Below, in pieces: positions 1 to 7,462 of a DNA stretch of 8,736 nucleotides. The translations under genes and the position numbers were made by a program. Every line of letters begins with the position of its first letter. Within the stretch, counting starts at the first letter, position 1. The DNA is from Ignavibacteriaceae bacterium (GTDB taxonomy: Bacteria > Bacteroidota > Ignavibacteria > Ignavibacteriales > Ignavibacteriaceae): contig JARLHB010000206.1 in assembly GCA_031292465.1 (NCBI GenBank), forward strand, positions 1-8,736. Direction: 5' to 3'. The notes beneath the pieces are model-generated. The model was not told where the DNA came from. It saw only the letters and a program-made list of their open reading frames with translations, and did no database searches.

Positions 1-267
1 TTCATTGGCGCGGGATAAATTAGTTCTTGAAATGTTTCCTTTTATCCCCATATGATATAGTTTTTCTGAATTAGAGCGAAGGCAGGCTTCAATATCGCGA
101 AGAGATTCTCTGAAAGTTAGTTGGGCAAAAGCTAAACAGAGAAATTGATCCCAGCAGGAAAAAGTTCTTGAACGATAATTGCCTTTATATTCAGAGACTA
201 AATCATCAAAAATATTTTTGGGAATGAAACTCATAATTTGTGAAAAGATGGTTTTTCCTTGATTCAT
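1..267 (-). CDS. IS4-family transposase, N-terminal part (runs off left edge)
   Basis: I translated 89 residues from the ATG at 265-267 to the window edge without a stop. The protein begins MNQGKTIFSQIMSFIPK. It contains CWDQFLCLAFAQLTFRESLRDIEACL (about residues 39-64), written here as CWDQFL, then AQLTFRESLRDIE, then YHMGIKG near residue 73. These are the hallmark N-terminal motifs of IS4-family transposases with a DUF4372 leader domain. The catalytic DDE domain would follow to the left of the window. A purine-rich AAGG lies about 7 bases before the start. Known for the family: cut-and-paste transposition by a DDE/RNase H-fold nuclease acting on the terminal inverted repeats. Whether this copy is intact cannot be judged here. 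Confidence 0.9.
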   Translation of the reverse strand, partial: MNQGKTIFSQIMSFIPKNIFDDLVSEYKGNYRSRTFSCWDQFLCLAFAQLTFRESLRDIEACLRSNSEKLYHMGIKGNISRTNLSRANE

Positions 268-356
268 TTTAAGCCTTAATTTATATAGCTTAAAATGGAA
301 ATTTTTTATTTAACTATGAATTACTAAAAAACATGGACTTTGATTTCAAATCGATT

Positions 357-2594
357 CTAAAGAAAATGTCTATAACAATAATAATTTAAACAACTTATGG
401 CTGCCTCCGTTTTCTTAACGGGACAGTAGTGATCGCCAATATAAATTATTTTACATTTCGGAGTAAAATAGGGGCAAAAATCGCTAATTATCTTTGTAAC
501 TAAAGTGCTATGTAAGTCGGGTGAAAGATTTATTTCAATATTTTCAGAAACAGTCAAAGGTATCATTTGCCTTTCTCTTTCCTGTGCATATTTAGTTGAA
601 AGAGTCTCTATAGTAGCCAGGTAATTTTTAAGTGAATTTTCCCAGGATTTCGTCTTGAATCTTTTTATTAATTCTAATGAATTTTGTTCAAACTGATATA
701 CATATAATGGACTGTTGGTTGCACGGTACTTATCGGGATTTACAATTACCATACCAGCCTGGACAAATTGATGTACAGTTTGCCTTCGGATTGTTTCGCG
801 TGTATTTGGGGCATATTCTTTTCCATAATACAACTTAATGAAATCCATAATAGGCGTAATACCAATTAATGGTGTCTTGCAATCGGACCATTTATCATTT
901 GGTTTTAGGTTTAATAATGCCAATAGGGTTAATGCAGATCTTTCATTTAGCTGCATTCTGGGCATTCCGATTTGCTTTAAAATATTTAAAGCTTCCTGAA
1001 TTTTAGTATTTACTAATGCCGGATTCTGATCTTTTGACATTTTGAATAATTCCCTTTCTATAATAGAGTCTATTTCTTCCTGAGATGGAAGTACGTCTAT
1101 AAAATATTTTCCTAAAGCAGTAAGTTGCTCAATACTTGGATAGTAGATGAATCTCAGGTCATCTGCATTTACCTGTGTATGCCCATTGAAAAGTCTGAAA
1201 TATTGATCAACCAAAGTTGAATTAAGATAAATTGTGAGGCCTTGTGCTAAATCTTTGGAAAGAGGCGCATTTTTTATGTGGAAATAATTAAGATGATTTT
1301 CTATACCTATTAGCTTAAAATTATCAATTGTATAATCATAACAGGCAGCAGTTATTCGTTTTATTTCTTCTTTTGAACTAAATCTTTTACAAAAAACATA
1401 ATAGCCGGAAGTTATAAGTAAACCTTCAGTTTCAGGCGAAATAGTCAGGGCTTCTTTCTTTTTTTTGGAAGCAACCGGCCATGTAATTTTTCCATTATTA
1501 AAATGGAACGAGTAGTACAAAGGGGCAATATTATAGTTGTTATAATCAGTAAGATGCTTTTTTGCTCTAAAATCAACTACTTTGCCAGTTGATACTTCAA
1601 GTCCTATATCAGATAATTTTTGTTTTAGTGACGATATTCTTTCAACAATTTTTAACGAATTTTCGTCTGTGATGATATGGATTATTCTGTCTTTATCATC
1701 AGGTCTTATTATTAAATCATGTCTGATAAAAAATGTTTTAAATGACTTATCTTCAGGAGAATCGCTGGTTGTAACCAGAACTTTGTTGCTTTCAGGTTCT
1801 AGTCTGGATGCAAGGAAGATGATATTTTCTTGTAATACTTCATCTTCGTTAAACGCTTTGTCTCTTTTGTTGTAAATGTGAATTCTGTGAAAAAAGAATT
1901 TGCTGAAGAAAACCCTCCTGAAATTTTTAAAATAAGTACCGTTGCAGAAACTTCTGGGTATAATTGCCACAATTTGTCCATCTTTTTTTATAAAATAAGA
2001 AGATAGCAAAATAAAGGCTGTATACAGATTTGTCGTTTCTAATCCAATTTTATTTAATAATTTCCTGCTTTCTGAAGAGCTATCTATTTTTTTATATGGC
2101 GGGTTTAATATAATTATATCAAAGAGTTTAATCGGCTTTGCATCATTAGAAAACAGGCTCTCGCCGTTAAAATCTGCAATTTTATTATAACAGTAGTTTA
2201 TGAAGTCTTCATTAACGATTCTGTAAGAAAAGTCAACTTCCTTTTCTTTACATTTTGCACAACAAATTTCGTAAGAAGCTTTTAAATGCTCATTTAGGGC
2301 TGTATCTATTTCTATTGCAACTATTTCAATGTGCTTTATCTTAGAATATGTGGTAAGAAGCCTGTTAATGACGGCAATTCCTAATATTCCTGTCCCTGCC
2401 CCCGGATCTAAAATCTTTATGTCTTCAATATTAGAATTAAAAACAAACAGCGACGACATAAAGGATGCAATTTCCGAAGGAGTGAAATATTGTGCATATT
2501 GTCTTCTTTGTATAATTGAATTCATTTGTATGTAATTCGACTTAATAAGATCCGCTTCTTTGTTTAAATCGTCGATTGTTTCGATAGCTTCCAT
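357..2594 (-). pseudogene. Fused BsuBI/PstI-type adenine methyltransferase-endonuclease, nuclease part cut off by IS
   Basis: A 745-residue frame from the ATG at 2592-2594. Residues about 1-518 are an N6-adenine DNA methyltransferase of the Eco57I/BsuBI-PstI group: QYFTP at 35-39, the SAM-binding loop DPGAGTG at 63-69, and the catalytic motif NPPY at 164-167, with a target-recognition region at roughly 320-490. Residues about 519-721 match the N-terminal part of BsuBI/PstI restriction endonucleases: NERSALTLLALLNLKP (550-565), NTRETIRRQTVHQF (597-610), NSPLYVYQ (627-634) and IIYIGD (716-721). The following nuclease core (family pattern PDVxL ... EAVTSHGP) is absent. Residues 722-745 appear to come from the inserted IS. 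Known for the family: modification and cutting of CTGCAG; here specificity is only inferred. The methylase half looks complete and may work alone, while the nuclease half should be dead. No SD is visible and the leader is very AT-rich. Confidence 0.85.
414..431 (-). repeat. Candidate terminal inverted repeat of the IS4 element
   Basis: The plus-strand sequence CTTAACGGGACAGTAGTG ends exactly where endonuclease homology resumes; the last residues recognisable as endonuclease are I-G-D, encoded at 432-440. Read into the element it is CACTACTGTCCCGTTAAG. Next to it, 407-421 forms a small hairpin (CCGTT, 5-base loop, AACGG). The matching repeat at the other end of the element is off-window, so the assignment rests on position and on my recollection that similar ends occur in this IS group. 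Confidence 0.5.
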
Positions 2595-2601
2595 ATAATA
2601 A

Positions 2602-2643
2602 TAAAAATTATAGATATTTAATATAAATATAGAATAATTTTTA
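2602..2643 (-). promoter_or_regulatory. AT-rich imperfect hairpin before the methylase start
   Basis: TAAAAATTAT at 2602-2611 is exactly complementary to ATAATTTTTA at 2634-2643. A nested pair, ATATTT (2614-2619) and AAATAT (2625-2630), lies inside. The structure begins 7 bases upstream of the methylase ATG on the minus strand, in its probable leader. It could affect R-M expression, but in such AT-rich DNA a pairing of this size can arise by chance. Confidence 0.3.
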
Positions 2644-2747
2644 TATTAATTTAATTTTGACTTTTAACCGAATAATTAATATCTAAAATAACTCTTAATC
2701 CTAATAGTATACTATAATTATTACCATTAAATTTCAAAATTTCTAAA

Positions 2748-2779
2748 GTTGATTGTATAGCAGTTATCCTTTAAATTTG
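2748..2779 (+). promoter_or_regulatory. Candidate Bacteroidota-type promoter
   Basis: TAAATTTG at 2772-2779 fits the Bacteroidota -7 pattern TAnnTTTG, with GTTG at 2748-2751 placed 20 bases upstream as a possible -33 element. It lies 25 bases before the start of the dehydrogenase remnant, and a purine-rich AAGGAA (2795-2800) precedes that start. The pattern is short and the spacer AT-rich, so this is only a candidate. Confidence 0.35.
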
Positions 2780-2804
2780 TATTTTAAATTTTATAAGGAA
2801 ATGG

Positions 2805-3227
2805 ATGCCGGTATACAAGGGAATTTATTATTTTGAAACGGATTCACTCTTATCAGATGAAGAAAAGATGATAAGGGATAAAGTGCGCGAATTTGTTCCA
2901 AATGAGATAATCCCTGTTACAAAAAAGCATAATCGTAAAGTGTCCTTCCCGTTTGAAGTGATCCGCAAAATGGCAGACTTGGATTTATTCCGTTTAATCC
3001 TGCCGCAAAAAAATAATTGCGATAAAGTAAATAATGTAGTTTACGGGTCTTTAATACAGGAACCGGAACGGATGGACAGTAGCATTAGTAGTTGTGGAAT
3101 ATCAGGCGGGTATCCTGTTATGAGGCATGCTGCAAATTTAGAATCCGTTAATATTTACGAAGGTACGCATGAGATGTATAATTTTATAATAGGCGAAGAT
3201 ATAACAGGTTATTCTGCGTTTAAGTAG
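2805..3227 (+). pseudogene. Internally deleted acyl-CoA (glutaryl-CoA-like) dehydrogenase remnant
   Basis: The 140-residue frame joins two separate parts of an acyl-CoA dehydrogenase of the glutaryl-CoA dehydrogenase type, normally about 390-400 residues. Residues 1-97 match the N-terminal helical domain (YKGIYYFETDSLLSDEE, then RDKVREFV, then LIQEPERMDSSI at 83-94). Residues about 98-140 match the extreme C-terminus (YPVMRHAANLESVNIYEGTH, then GEDITG). About 250 residues carrying the FAD and acyl-CoA binding region are missing, with the junction near 3090-3100 and the frame kept. The catalytic glutamate of the family lies in YEGTH (E119) and is retained. A normally glycine-rich conserved stretch reads QKNNCDKVNN, which suggests relaxed selection. 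The start at 2805 fits the family's N-terminus; the ATG at 2801 gives only a short frame. It is most likely non-functional as an enzyme. A terminator follows. Confidence 0.75.
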
Positions 3228-3236
3228 AGATTGCAT

Positions 3237-3262
3237 GACCCCGCTGTGCGGGGTCTTTTTTT
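3237..3262 (+). terminator. Rho-independent terminator
   Basis: A perfect 8-bp GC-rich stem (GACCCCGC / GCGGGGTC, 3237-3244 and 3248-3255) with a TGT loop is followed by seven T residues (3256-3262). It lies 9 bases after the stop codon of the dehydrogenase remnant and isolates guaB from it, so guaB needs its own promoter in the short gap before 3298. Confidence 0.9.
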
Positions 3263-3297
3263 AAGATGAGAAATTAATAAAACAAAATGGAAAAATA

Positions 3298-4764
3298 ATG
3301 AAAGAAACATTGTCGATAAGAGAAGGTCTAACCTTTGACGATCTGCTTTTAATCCCCGGTAAGTCCTCAATACTGCCGAGAGAAGTGGATACCACAACTT
3401 ATTTAACGCCTGAGATTAAGTTAAATGTTCCCTTAGTTTCTGCTGCAATGGATACAGTAACCGAATCCGCCATGGCAATTGCAATGGCAAGGGAAGGCGG
3501 TATTGGTATATTGCATAAAAACATGAGCATTGAAGCTCAATGTGTTGAGGTTGATAAAGTTAAAAGATCGGAAAGCGGGATGATTCGCAACCCCGTTACT
3601 TTAACTGCCGATAAGACGATAGGGGATGCTCTTGATATTATGAAGAAATACAGCGTTTCGGGCATTCCTGTAATTGATAACAACGGGAAATTAGTCGGAA
3701 TACTTACTAACAGGGATTTAAGGTTTGAACCAAATAGAAGGCTTTTAGTTAAAGATTTAATGACTAAAGAAAACCTGATTACCGCGCCATTACATACTGA
3801 TCTGGAAAAGGCAGAAAAGATTTTACAGAACTATAAGATTGAAAAACTTCCGGTAGTGGATGCCAAAGGAATTTTGAAGGGATTAATAACATTCAAAGAT
3901 ATCCAGAAAAAGAAGAGGTATCCTCACGCAAGCAAAGATCAGCATGGCAGGTTGCGTGTGGGAGCAGCAGTCGGAGTAACGGCAGATACTATGGAGAGGA
4001 TTGCTGCTTTATCAAAGGCCGGTGCAGATGTTATTGTTATAGATACTGCTCACGGACATTCCATGGGAGTTATCAGGACGATAAAAGAGGCAAGAAAGAA
4101 ATTTAAATATGAGCAGCTAATTGCTGGTAACATAGCTACTTATGAGGCGGCACTTGACTTGCTGGCTTGCAATCTTGATGCTATTAAAGTTGGTATCGGG
4201 CCGGGTTCAATTTGTACAACAAGAATTGTTGCCGGAGTAGGAGTTCCTCAAATTACTGCAATAGCAGACGTTTACAGAGCTTTAAAAAATAAAGGAATTC
4301 CGATTATTGCAGATGGCGGTATTAAACAGACTGGAGACGTTCCTAAGGCAATTGCAGCGGGAGCAGATTCAGTTATGATCGGCGGATTGTTTGCAGGTGT
4401 TGAGGAAAGTCCTGGTGAAAAAGTCCTTTATGAAGGAAGAAGTTTTAAGATTTACCGCGGTATGGGTTCCTTAACTGCTATGACGAGAGGCAGCAAAGAC
4501 AGATATTTTCAGGATGCAGAAGACGATATAGCAAAATTAGTTCCTGAAGGAGTTGAAGGGCGTGTACCGTATAAAGGAACTCTTTCGGATACTGTGTATC
4601 AATTAATTGGCGGCCTAAGGTCTTCAATGGGATACTGCGGCGCAAGAAATATTAAGGAACTAAAATCCAAGACAAAATTTATCAAGATAACAGCTTCCGG
4701 GTTAAAAGAAAGTCATCCTCATGATGTTATAATTACCAAAGAAGCGCCTAATTATCATATGTAA
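3298..4764 (+). CDS. guaB: IMP dehydrogenase
   Basis: Catalyses NAD-dependent oxidation of IMP to XMP, the committed step towards GMP, in the cytoplasm. The 488 residues fit the usual bacterial length. Visible in order: the N-terminal barrel start LTFDDLLLIPG (11-21), two CBS domains at about 95-145 and 152-203 (NPVTL ... SVSGIPVID; EKLPVVD), IDTAHGH (248-254), the catalytic loop GPGSICTTRI (301-310, nucleophile Cys306), the phosphate site DGGI (339-342), YRGMGS (386-391) and the mobile flap with Arg422 and Tyr425 in GRVPYKG. The C-terminus SHPHDVIITKEAPNY is typical. The start at 3298 gives the standard N-terminus; no clear SD is present. All key residues are intact. It probably starts the block continued by the glycosyltransferase and purD, because the 65-bp gap downstream holds no terminator. 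Confidence 0.97.
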   Translation: MKETLSIREGLTFDDLLLIPGKSSILPREVDTTTYLTPEIKLNVPLVSAAMDTVTESAMAIAMAREGGIGILHKNMSIEAQCVEVDKVKRSESGMIRNPVTLTADKTIGDALDIMKKYSVSGIPVIDNNGKLVGILTNRDLRFEPNRRLLVKDLMTKENLITAPLHTDLEKAEKILQNYKIEKLPVVDAKGILKGLITFKDIQKKKRYPHASKDQHGRLRVGAAVGVTADTMERIAALSKAGADVIVIDTAHGHSMGVIRTIKEARKKFKYEQLIAGNIATYEAALDLLACNLDAIKVGIGPGSICTTRIVAGVGVPQITAIADVYRALKNKGIPIIADGGIKQTGDVPKAIAAGADSVMIGGLFAGVEESPGEKVLYEGRSFKIYRGMGSLTAMTRGSKDRYFQDAEDDIAKLVPEGVEGRVPYKGTLSDTVYQLIGGLRSSMGYCGARNIKELKSKTKFIKITASGLKESHPHDVIITKEAPNYHM

Positions 4765-4829
4765 ATTTTGTAAATTTATTGAGCAGGGGATTTTATTTTT
4801 TGTAATTAATTCGGGAATAAGGTATTTAG

Positions 4830-6116
4830 ATGTACAAAGTTCTGGTTATTGCTTACTATTTCCCTCCGATGGGACTCAGCGGAGTTCAGAGGACGTTAAA
4901 GTTTGTTAAATATATGAAAGATTTTAATTGGGATCCTACCGTACTTACGGCATCGGAAACAGGTTATTATGCTCATGATAATTCGTTAATGGCAGAAGCC
5001 GAAGCGGCAAATATCAGGATAGTCAGAACAAAGGGCAGAGATATAAATTCCAGGCTTTCAAGCAAGGGTACGGTAAAAATGCCGCCTGAATTTATCAGGA
5101 AAGTATTAAGCCGTGTCAGCCAGACTATATTTATCCCGGATAATAAAAAAGGATGGGCAAAGGAAGCAATTAAATCAGCCCGTGAACTTCTTAGTAATGA
5201 AAAATTTGACCTTATTTTTGTTAGTGCGCCCCCGTTCTCTGCAATTAGTATGGCAGTAAAATTAAAAAAAGAATTTAACCTGCCGCTGGTAATTGATTAC
5301 CGTGACCTTTGGTTCGGAAACCAGTTTGCGTTTTATCCAACTCCTATCCATAAGTATTTAAACAAGCGTATGGAATATGCAGCCTTAAAAGCTGCCGATA
5401 TGGTTATTGTAACCAACAGGAAGATGAAAGAGAAGATAATTAACTGGTATAAGTTTTTATCTTTTGAAGATATATTTATTATTTCTCACGGCTTTGACCC
5501 GGAGGATTTTAAAAATCTTTTACCGGAAAAAAGAGAAAATAATAAAATGAGGATTACCTATTCCGGAATTTTTTATGAGTTTATCACACCAAAATACTTT
5601 TTCAAAGCATTTAAAGAGCTTACTACCGAAAGGCCAGACGTAGCATTCAATATTGAGCTGCAGTTTGTCGGCTTTTTACGTAATGAGAATAGAAAAATAA
5701 TTAGAAAACTGGGGCTGCAGGAATTTGTAAAAGAGTTCGGCTACCTGGACCATAAAGAAGCTCTTGTAAAAATTATTTCAAGCGATGTGCTTTGGCTTAT
5801 GGTAGGTAAAACAAGAAATGCAGATACGCACTCCGCGGGTAAATTATATGAATATTTTGGAACAAGGAAACCCATCATTGCATGTCTGCCGGAAGGCGCT
5901 TTAAAAACAGCAGTTGAAGATTACAAAGCTTCATTCATAACGGAACCGGATGATATCCATGCGATTAAGAATGCAATACTTGAAGCTTATCAGCTTCATT
6001 TAAATAATAAATTGCCGGTCCCGGATGAAGAGTATGTGGAAAAGCATAGAAGGGACTTCCTGACAGAACAGCTTACCAAACAATTTCAATTTTTAGTTAA
6101 GGAAGAAGTAATATGA
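4830..6116 (+). CDS. Glycosyltransferase, GT4-like (GT-B fold)
   Basis: A 428-residue cytoplasmic or membrane-associated sugar transferase. The N-terminus VLVIAYYFPPMGLSGVQRTLKF (4-25; the FPP-G-SGVQR core) is the pattern of GT4-type enzymes that build cell-surface polysaccharides in Bacteroidota and relatives. PDLIF-like and VIDYRDLW segments (FDLIFVSAPP at 126-135, VIDYRDLW at 154-161) belong to the N-terminal Rossmann domain. The C-terminal half begins at about MRITYSG (240-246) and holds the nucleotide-sugar site AGKLYEYFGTRKPIIA (336-351), whose Glu341 is placed like the family's donor-binding glutamate. No signal peptide or clear membrane helix is seen. The start follows a weak AAGG. 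The stop codon overlaps the purD start (ATGA), so the two are probably translated together. Donor and acceptor sugars cannot be told from sequence. Confidence 0.88.
   Translation: MYKVLVIAYYFPPMGLSGVQRTLKFVKYMKDFNWDPTVLTASETGYYAHDNSLMAEAEAANIRIVRTKGRDINSRLSSKGTVKMPPEFIRKVLSRVSQTIFIPDNKKGWAKEAIKSARELLSNEKFDLIFVSAPPFSAISMAVKLKKEFNLPLVIDYRDLWFGNQFAFYPTPIHKYLNKRMEYAALKAADMVIVTNRKMKEKIINWYKFLSFEDIFIISHGFDPEDFKNLLPEKRENNKMRITYSGIFYEFITPKYFFKAFKELTTERPDVAFNIELQFVGFLRNENRKIIRKLGLQEFVKEFGYLDHKEALVKIISSDVLWLMVGKTRNADTHSAGKLYEYFGTRKPIIACLPEGALKTAVEDYKASFITEPDDIHAIKNAILEAYQLHLNNKLPVPDEEYVEKHRRDFLTEQLTKQFQFLVKEEVI
6099..6108 (+). promoter_or_regulatory. Shine-Dalgarno sequence for purD
   Basis: AAGGAAGAAG lies inside the last codons of the glycosyltransferase, about 5-12 bases before the purD ATG at 6113. 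It is one of the clearest SD-like sequences in the window. Together with the ATGA overlap it supports coupled translation and this start. Confidence 0.6.
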
Positions 6117-7393
6117 ACGTCCTGCTCGTAGGCTCCGGCGGAAGAGAGCACGCTCTTGCATATAAGATTCACCAAAGTAAAACTCTTGAGGATTTATATC
6201 TTCTTTCGGGTAATCCGGGCATGAGAAGCCTTGGAATAAGCGTGGACATGAACCTGAAGGATTATAACGCTATTACAAAATTCTGCTTTGATAAGAAGAT
6301 TGAGTTGGTAGTAATCGGCCCTGAGCAGCCTTTGGTTGACGGTATGTCCGATTTCCTAAGAGAGAACGGAATAAAAGTTTTCGGGCCAAGCAAAAAAGCG
6401 GCAGATATTGAAGCGCAAAAGTCATTTGCTAAAAACCTGATGGTAAAGTATAATATTCCGACTTCCGGGTATGTTGAATTTAACTCGGCCGAGCAGGAAA
6501 AAGCATTTGAATATATTAAGACGCAAAAGTATCCGCTGGTTATAAAAGCCGACGGGCTTGCTGCGGGTAAGGGAGTTTTAATATGCAATTCCGTTGCTGA
6601 TGCAGAAAATGCAATTAAAGAAATTTTTATTGATAAAGTATTCGGCGCTTCCGGCGATAAGCTGATTATTGAAGAGTTTATGTACGGGGAAGAGGCTTCC
6701 ATATTTGCAATAACAGACGGCAAGGATTTTATCTGCCTGCCTTCTGCGCAGGACCATAAAAGGATAGGGGATAATGATACCGGTAAAAATACCGGCGGTA
6801 TGGGCGCGTATTCGCCTGCACCTGTGGTAACAAAAGAAATCCTGTCTTTTGTTGAGGAAAAAATTATTGCCCCGGCTATTAAAGGCATGGAAAAGGAAGG
6901 GTGTAAGTTTGTCGGCTGTTTGTACTGCGGACTTATGATTACCCCCGAAGGTCCCAAAGTAGTAGAGTTTAACTGCCGTTTCGGCGATCCGGAAACACAG
7001 GCAGTACTTCCTATACTTGAAGGCGATTTCCTCCAGCTTTTGTATTCTGCTTCTACCGGAGCTCTTGATAAAAACGCAGTTACATATTCCAACGGCTCTG
7101 CTGTGTGCGTTGTAGCGGCATCCAAAGGCTATCCGGGAGCATTTGAAAAGGGATTTGAGATTACCGGGCTTGATAGTATTGCAGATGATGTGGTTGTATT
7201 CCAGGCAGGCACAAAAGAATCCGAAGGTAAAGTCGTTACAAACGGCGGCCGCGTACTTGGTGTTACAGCAATTACCAAAGAAACAGACTTAAAGCTTGCA
7301 AAACAAAAAGCTTACGCCGCTTTAACTAATATCTATTTTGGCGGTATCTATTTCAGAAAAGATATTGCGGATAGAGCGATTAATAGAATTTAA
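6113..7393 (+). CDS. purD: Phosphoribosylamine-glycine ligase (GAR synthetase)
   Basis: Joins glycine to 5-phosphoribosylamine with ATP, the second step of de novo purine synthesis, in the cytoplasm. The 426 residues match the family length. Visible motifs in order: MNVLLVGSGGREHALA (1-16), IGPEQPLVDG (68-77), the ATP-grasp lid region YPLVIKADGLAAGKGV (140-155), GEEASIFAITDG (192-203), SAQDHKRIGDNDTG (211-224) running into KNTGGMGAYSPAP, and the metal-binding VVEFNCRFGDPETQ (283-296; Glu285, Asn287). The C-terminal domain has VVAASKGYPG (333-342) and NGGRVLGVTA (377-386). Nothing is missing. It overlaps the glycosyltransferase by 4 bases and ends in a long palindrome. With guaB two genes upstream, this is a purine-related block with an unrelated-looking gene in between. 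Confidence 0.97.
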   Translation: MNVLLVGSGGREHALAYKIHQSKTLEDLYLLSGNPGMRSLGISVDMNLKDYNAITKFCFDKKIELVVIGPEQPLVDGMSDFLRENGIKVFGPSKKAADIEAQKSFAKNLMVKYNIPTSGYVEFNSAEQEKAFEYIKTQKYPLVIKADGLAAGKGVLICNSVADAENAIKEIFIDKVFGASGDKLIIEEFMYGEEASIFAITDGKDFICLPSAQDHKRIGDNDTGKNTGGMGAYSPAPVVTKEILSFVEEKIIAPAIKGMEKEGCKFVGCLYCGLMITPEGPKVVEFNCRFGDPETQAVLPILEGDFLQLLYSASTGALDKNAVTYSNGSAVCVVAASKGYPGAFEKGFEITGLDSIADDVVVFQAGTKESEGKVVTNGGRVLGVTAITKETDLKLAKQKAYAALTNIYFGGIYFRKDIADRAINRI

Positions 7394-7394
7394 T

Positions 7395-7442
7395 AATACC
7401 AAACCTTCGAGGTCTTCAGAGACCTCGAAGGTTTGGTATTTT
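7395..7442 (+). terminator. Perfect 21-bp palindrome after purD, likely terminator, possible dispersed repeat
   Basis: The arms 7395-7415 and 7420-7440 are perfectly complementary (core CCTTCGAGGTCT / AGACCTCGAAGG) around a TCAG loop, and the stem leads into a short T run (7439-7442). It starts one base after the purD stop, so it would end transcription of the guaB-purD block. The stem is much longer than the 8-bp terminator at 3237, and its core resembles intergenic palindromes I recall from FCB genomes. It may therefore be a mobile or dispersed palindromic repeat used as a terminator. Confidence 0.8.
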
Positions 7443-7462
7443 AAAGTAAAAAATAAATTTCC

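Larger units (their letters stand above)
1..431 (-). mobile_element. Left-truncated IS4-family insertion sequence (one end in window)
   Basis: The element is recognised by its transposase, which reads leftwards from 267 and leaves the window. The right boundary is inferred at about 431. There the homology of the neighbouring restriction endonuclease stops in mid-domain and a candidate terminal sequence begins. Between the transposase start and this boundary lie about 160 bases of AT-rich leader with no other gene. The second end and any target-site duplication are outside the window, so the exact border is an estimate. The element points the same way as the R-M gene that it interrupts. Confidence 0.7.

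Noticed and set aside
1582..2535. Short open frames inside the methylase (plus strand 1582-1875 and 2329-2535; minus strand 1799-1981 in another frame)
   Set aside because: All lie within the methylase domain in other frames and show no independent motif.
2704..2715. Perfect 12-bp palindrome ATAGTATACTAT in the divergent spacer
   Set aside because: It could be an operator or a controller-protein site, but no controller gene is present, it has no second copy nearby, and AT-rich 12-bp palindromes arise readily.
3287..3298. A three-codon frame (ATG GAA AAA TAA) just before guaB, its stop overlapping the guaB start
   Set aside because: It could be read as a tiny leader peptide, but with no SD and such AT-rich sequence, chance is enough to explain it.
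6262..7125. A 287-codon open frame on the minus strand inside purD
   Set aside because: It is antisense to a fully conserved purD, is serine- and proline-rich without any family motif, and is a mirror effect of purD codon use.
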